From NCBI GenBank assembly GCA_030446945.1, contig JAUJMI010000114.1:1-9564 (forward strand): a stretch of DNA of 9,564 nucleotides, given 5' to 3'. The notes beneath the pieces are model-generated. The model ran no database searches, was not told where the DNA came from, and saw only the letters and a program-made list of their open reading frames with translations. The DNA comes from Longimicrobium sp. Its GTDB lineage: Bacteria; Gemmatimonadota; Gemmatimonadetes; Longimicrobiales; Longimicrobiaceae. Shown in pieces: positions 7,705 to 9,564 of the stretch. Positions within the stretch are counted from its first letter, which is position 1. Each line of letters begins with the position of its first letter. The position numbers and the translations under genes are program-made.

Positions 7705-7920
7705 GCGGTGACGCCGCCTCCAGGGTCCGGAAGAACCCAGTACGGAAACGCGTTTTCCAGAGAACGGGCGCCCCCTCGGGCGCCGCCGTGGCGTAGCGGG
7801 GCCTGGAGTAAAGGAGACGACCGACGCCACCCATACCGAGCCTGCCCCCGCGCTGCGGTCCGTACGGGCCCGGCCGAAGAACGGGCCAGTGGCGGGCCGG
7901 CGGCATGGATGGCTCCTTCG

Positions 7921-7945
7921 CTCCGCGCCCGGATCCGGCGCGGAG
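7921..7945. repeat. Perfect 9-bp inverted repeat with 7-base loop
   Basis: CTCCGCGCC (7921-7929) and GGCGCGGAG (7937-7945) are exact reverse complements around CGGATCC. It is the longest perfect stem in this gap. It could be a protein-binding site, an RNA hairpin or chance at this GC content; no poly-T follows on either strand. Confidence 0.5.
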
Positions 7946-8097
7946 GCACCGGATTGGGCGACGCTCCGTTCCGGAGGCCGCATCTATGTCTCTCCCGCGC
8001 GTCCGTGTGTAACGATCCGGTGACTGTCGTCGCGTGGGCTCGCTGTTTGCCGGAGGGGGGGTTCCCCGGCGGCTCCGGGGCGGCGGGTCCGTTTCCC

Positions 8098-8104
8098 GGG
8101 AGGG
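8098..8104 (+). promoter_or_regulatory. Ribosome binding site deciding the lipoprotein start
   Basis: GGGAGGG ends 4 bases before GTG 8109. It selects this GTG over start codons further upstream and places a proper lipoprotein signal peptide at the N-terminus. Confidence 0.7.
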
Positions 8105-8108
8105 CGCA

Positions 8109-8408
8109 GTGAGTGGTCGATGGATCGTCCTGTGCGTGCCGCTGCTGGCCGCGTGCACCAACGTCAAAGACTCGCGGCAGAACGAGGTCACCTTCACCTG
8201 CGAAGGCGGCGCCCGCATCACCGCATGGTTCCACGACCGCGGCGTGCGCCTACTGCTGCCCGGCACGGAGGACAAGGTGACGCTCACGCAGGTTCGCGGC
8301 GGGCCCGGCGACCGCTACGAGGCGGACGGGATGCGCTTCGTCGTCAACGCCCAGTCCGCCTCGCTGGAGCGGGACGGGAAGCGCGTGTACCATGGATGCT
8401 CCACCTGA
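8109..8408 (+). CDS. Small lipoprotein, MliC (lysozyme inhibitor)-like
   Basis: The product is a 99-residue lipoprotein. Residues 1-16 form a short signal peptide with a lipobox, PLLAAC, and the lipidated residue would be Cys16; this implies attachment to a membrane facing the periplasm. The mature part is a single small domain with FTCEGG (29-34), a central run ending DRYEADGMRF (68-77) and SASLERDGK (83-91) before a C-terminal Cys97. A Cys after the first strand, an RY motif, an A-x-L-x-x-x-G-K motif and a final Cys follow the layout of the MliC/PliC inhibitors of C-type lysozyme, and Cys31-Cys97 could be the family disulfide. The residues that in MliC enter the lysozyme active site (Ser of SGxxY and Lys of WxKG) are not conserved here (PGDRY; FVVNAQ), so inhibition is doubtful. 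GTG 8109 is chosen for its ribosome site and lipobox. The 3' end overlaps the next gene by 17 bases. Confidence 0.62.
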   Translation: MSGRWIVLCVPLLAACTNVKDSRQNEVTFTCEGGARITAWFHDRGVRLLLPGTEDKVTLTQVRGGPGDRYEADGMRFVVNAQSASLERDGKRVYHGCST

Positions 8409-9234
8409 CCCTGGATCCACGAGCCGTCCCGATCCCCTGAACGTGCCCCGCCCGAACACGCCCCCGCCCGAACCGGCGGACCATTCGCTCCGCCGCTACC
8501 TGGTGGAGCTCTTTGAGGTGGTCACGAATGCCGACTCGCGCTTCGTGCGCTCGTTCCGCGCACTCCTCGTGCGCCCGGGAGAGCTGACGGCGGCGTACTT
8601 TTCGCCGCACCGCGACGAGTACCTGCGGCCGCAGCAGATCCTACTCCTCTGCAGCGTGTTCTTCTTCCTCACCCAGCCGCTGATCGGCTTCAACGGCCTC
8701 ACCTCGCCGTTGGAGATCCACCTGAGCCAGACACCCTACAGCCCTCTGGTGGAGCCGTGGGTAACGGCCGAGGTGGCGCGGCGTGGCGGAGACCTGGAGG
8801 CGTACCGCGCGATCTTCGACGCCGCGGTGGATGCGCACGCGCGCTCGCTGGCCTTTCTCCTGGTGCCCGTCTTCGCGCTGCTGGTGACGCTGGTCTTCTG
8901 GCGTCCGCGACGCTACTTCTTGGAGCACCTCGTGTTCGCGACGCACTTCATCGCCTTCCTGCTCCTCCTGGTGGCGCCGCTGGTGCTCGTGTTGAGCACC
9001 GTGGCCCGGTTCGCCTACAGGGCCGGGGCGAGGGCGGAGGTCGCGAACCTGATCGGCGACGCGGCCGGGCCGGGGGTGTTCTGCGCAGTGTACCTGGCGC
9101 TTGCGCTGCGCACGGCCTACGGCGAGTGCGGCGCGCTGGCGATGGGCAAGGCGGTCGTGCTTTCCTTCGGGATGCTGGGCGTGCTCACGGTGTATCGTTT
9201 CATCCTCTTCCTGGCGACGTTCCACGGGCTGTAG
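8392..9234 (+). CDS. DUF3667-like multi-pass membrane protein
   Basis: The 280-residue protein has a Pro-rich, soluble N-terminus (1-30) and a conserved block, [20 protein letters not shown] (47-66), followed by [20 protein letters not shown]. This pattern, an RPG motif then a basic Tyr-x-x-Pro segment leading into the first helix, is that of DUF3667 proteins. Membrane segments are predicted at about 82-100, 152-170, 178-205, 228-243 and 253-277. A loop of about 50 residues between the first two helices is probably periplasmic. The function is unknown. ATG 8392 lies inside the lipoprotein gene (17-base overlap), with GGGAAG about 10 bases upstream; GTG 8443 is an in-frame alternative just after the lipoprotein stop, but it lacks a ribosome site. 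Overlap implies co-expression with the lipoprotein. A hairpin follows directly after the stop. Confidence 0.82.
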   Translation: MDAPPDPGSTSRPDPLNVPRPNTPPPEPADHSLRRYLVELFEVVTNADSRFVRSFRALLVRPGELTAAYFSPHRDEYLRPQQILLLCSVFFFLTQPLIGFNGLTSPLEIHLSQTPYSPLVEPWVTAEVARRGGDLEAYRAIFDAAVDAHARSLAFLLVPVFALLVTLVFWRPRRYFLEHLVFATHFIAFLLLLVAPLVLVLSTVARFAYRAGARAEVANLIGDAAGPGVFCAVYLALALRTAYGECGALAMGKAVVLSFGMLGVLTVYRFILFLATFHGL

Positions 9235-9240
9235 CACTGG

Positions 9241-9270
9241 TCTGAGCGCGCGTCGCGCCGTAAGCTCAGA
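9241..9270 (+). terminator. Hairpin after DUF3667 gene, probable terminator
   Basis: TCTGAGC (9241-9247) and GCTCAGA (9264-9270) are exact reverse complements starting 7 bases after the TAG stop, and the GC-rich loop can pair further within itself. A second short hairpin, GCCCCG/CGGGGC (9282-9296), follows. Neither has a U-tract, so termination efficiency is uncertain. Confidence 0.6.
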
Positions 9271-9325
9271 GCGCCCGTCCCGCCCCGCGGCGGGGCCGGC
9301 GCGTTCCCATTTCTCACCGGACCGG

Positions 9326-9564
9326 ATGGCACGACCCCAGATCAGCTCCGAGCTTTCGCCTTACGCCGAGTTCCGGCGCGGCGAGTGGGCGCGGCTGCGC
9401 GGCGCCACTCCGCTCACCCTTTCCGAGGCCGAGCTGGACACGCTGCGCGGCGTGGACGGCCATGTGTCGCTGGAGGAGGTGTCGGACATCTACCTCCCCC
9501 TCTCCCGCCTGCTGAACCTGTACGTGGCGGCGGCGCAGCAGCTCTACCGCGTCACCGACACCTT
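9326..9564 (+). CDS. coaA: Type I pantothenate kinase, N-terminal part (3' end outside window)
   Basis: These are the first 79 residues of a bacterial type I pantothenate kinase, which phosphorylates pantothenate with ATP in the first committed step of coenzyme A synthesis in the cytoplasm. The N-terminal family signature is clear: [26 protein letters not shown], then [20 protein letters not shown], which closely follows E. coli CoaA ([20 protein letters not shown]). The P-loop expected at about residue 95 and the catalytic residues lie beyond the window, so activity cannot be judged. ATG 9326 is chosen because family similarity begins a few residues later; no strong ribosome site precedes it (ACCGGACCGG). 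It lies 91 bases after the DUF3667 gene, beyond two hairpins, so it is probably a separate transcription unit. Confidence 0.92.
   Translation, partial: MARPQISSELSPYAEFRRGEWARLRGATPLTLSEAELDTLRGVDGHVSLEEVSDIYLPLSRLLNLYVAAAQQLYRVTDT

Larger units (their letters stand above)
7705..8108. other. Hairpin-rich gap between divergent genes, no supported gene
   Basis: These 404 bases lie between the truncated exporter (leftward) and the lipoprotein gene (rightward). No frame gives a recognisable product. Several inverted repeats occur: GGCGG/CCGCC (7704-7718) exactly at the exporter breakpoint, the palindrome AAACGCGTTT (7746-7755), GGCGCCC/GGGCGCC with a 4-base loop (7767-7784), GGCCCG/CGGGCC (7867-7887), a 9-bp stem at 7921-7945, CTCCG/CGGAG (7964-7976) and CCCCGG/CCGGGG (8064-8080). 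Promoters for one or both flanking genes should lie here, but I cannot point to convincing -35/-10 boxes. Confidence 0.6.

Noticed and set aside
7705..7983. N-terminal extension of the exporter ATPase to ATG 7983
   Set aside because: The residues are Arg/Pro/Gly-rich with no membrane helices and no similarity to exporter membrane domains; the frame is open by chance.
7980..8030. Possible minus-strand promoter (TTACAC ... CATAGA, 18-base spacing)
   Set aside because: The matches to consensus are weak, and the sigma-factor preference of this organism is unknown.
5294..8287. Long minus-strand open frame of 997 codons across the permease and exporter fragment
   Set aside because: It lies in the wrong phase relative to both recognised proteins on that strand; it is low-complexity Gly/Ala/Arg sequence with no family match.
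1..9564. CRISPR array, tRNA or rRNA genes, insertion sequence
   Set aside because: No regularly spaced repeats, no cloverleaf or rRNA-like segments and no transposase reading frame or terminal inverted repeats were seen on reading both strands.

Overview
The window is very GC-rich (about 70% by eye), nearly every long ORF shows third-position G/C bias, and it comes from a diderm chromosome. A duplicated MacB/FtsX-type orphan permease (ADOP), a lipoprotein with a clear lipobox and large multidomain histidine kinases together fit Gemmatimonadota (Longimicrobium-like) or, less likely, Acidobacteriota. The taxonomic call is inference from gene types and composition; no marker gene is present.

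Region 1 (1-3851, + strand) is a translationally coupled signalling operon. It holds the C-terminal part of a sensor histidine kinase, then a protein that fuses an RsbT-like serine-kinase/anti-sigma ATPase domain to a complete histidine kinase, then a REC-PAS-GAF-HisKA-HATPase hybrid kinase. The junctions are 4-base overlaps (GTGA and ATGA). Four GHKL ATPase domains lie in three consecutive genes, and the RsbT domain suggests that stressosome-type STAS partners (RsbR/RsbS) may lie just upstream of the window.

Region 2 (3852-4377) has no gene that I can support. It holds copies of a short intergenic repeat, one of which supplies the last codons and the stop of the hybrid kinase, and a perfect 12-bp hairpin between the two convergent transcription units.

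Region 3 (4378-7704, - strand) holds an intact ADOP permease preceded by the ATP-binding half of an MsbA-type exporter whose membrane half is missing. The nucleotide-binding motifs are intact, so it is either a decaying 5'-truncated gene or a stand-alone ATPase.

Region 4 (7705-8108) is a hairpin-rich gap with no recognisable gene. Region 5 (8109-9564, + strand) holds a small lipoprotein resembling the MliC lysozyme-inhibitor family, an overlapping DUF3667-like membrane protein, a hairpin terminator, and the start of coaA (type I pantothenate kinase), which runs off the window end.

The most interesting item is the RsbT-histidine kinase fusion. It places a partner-switching (Ser/Thr) kinase module and a His-Asp phosphorelay module on one polypeptide, inside an operon of two other kinases.
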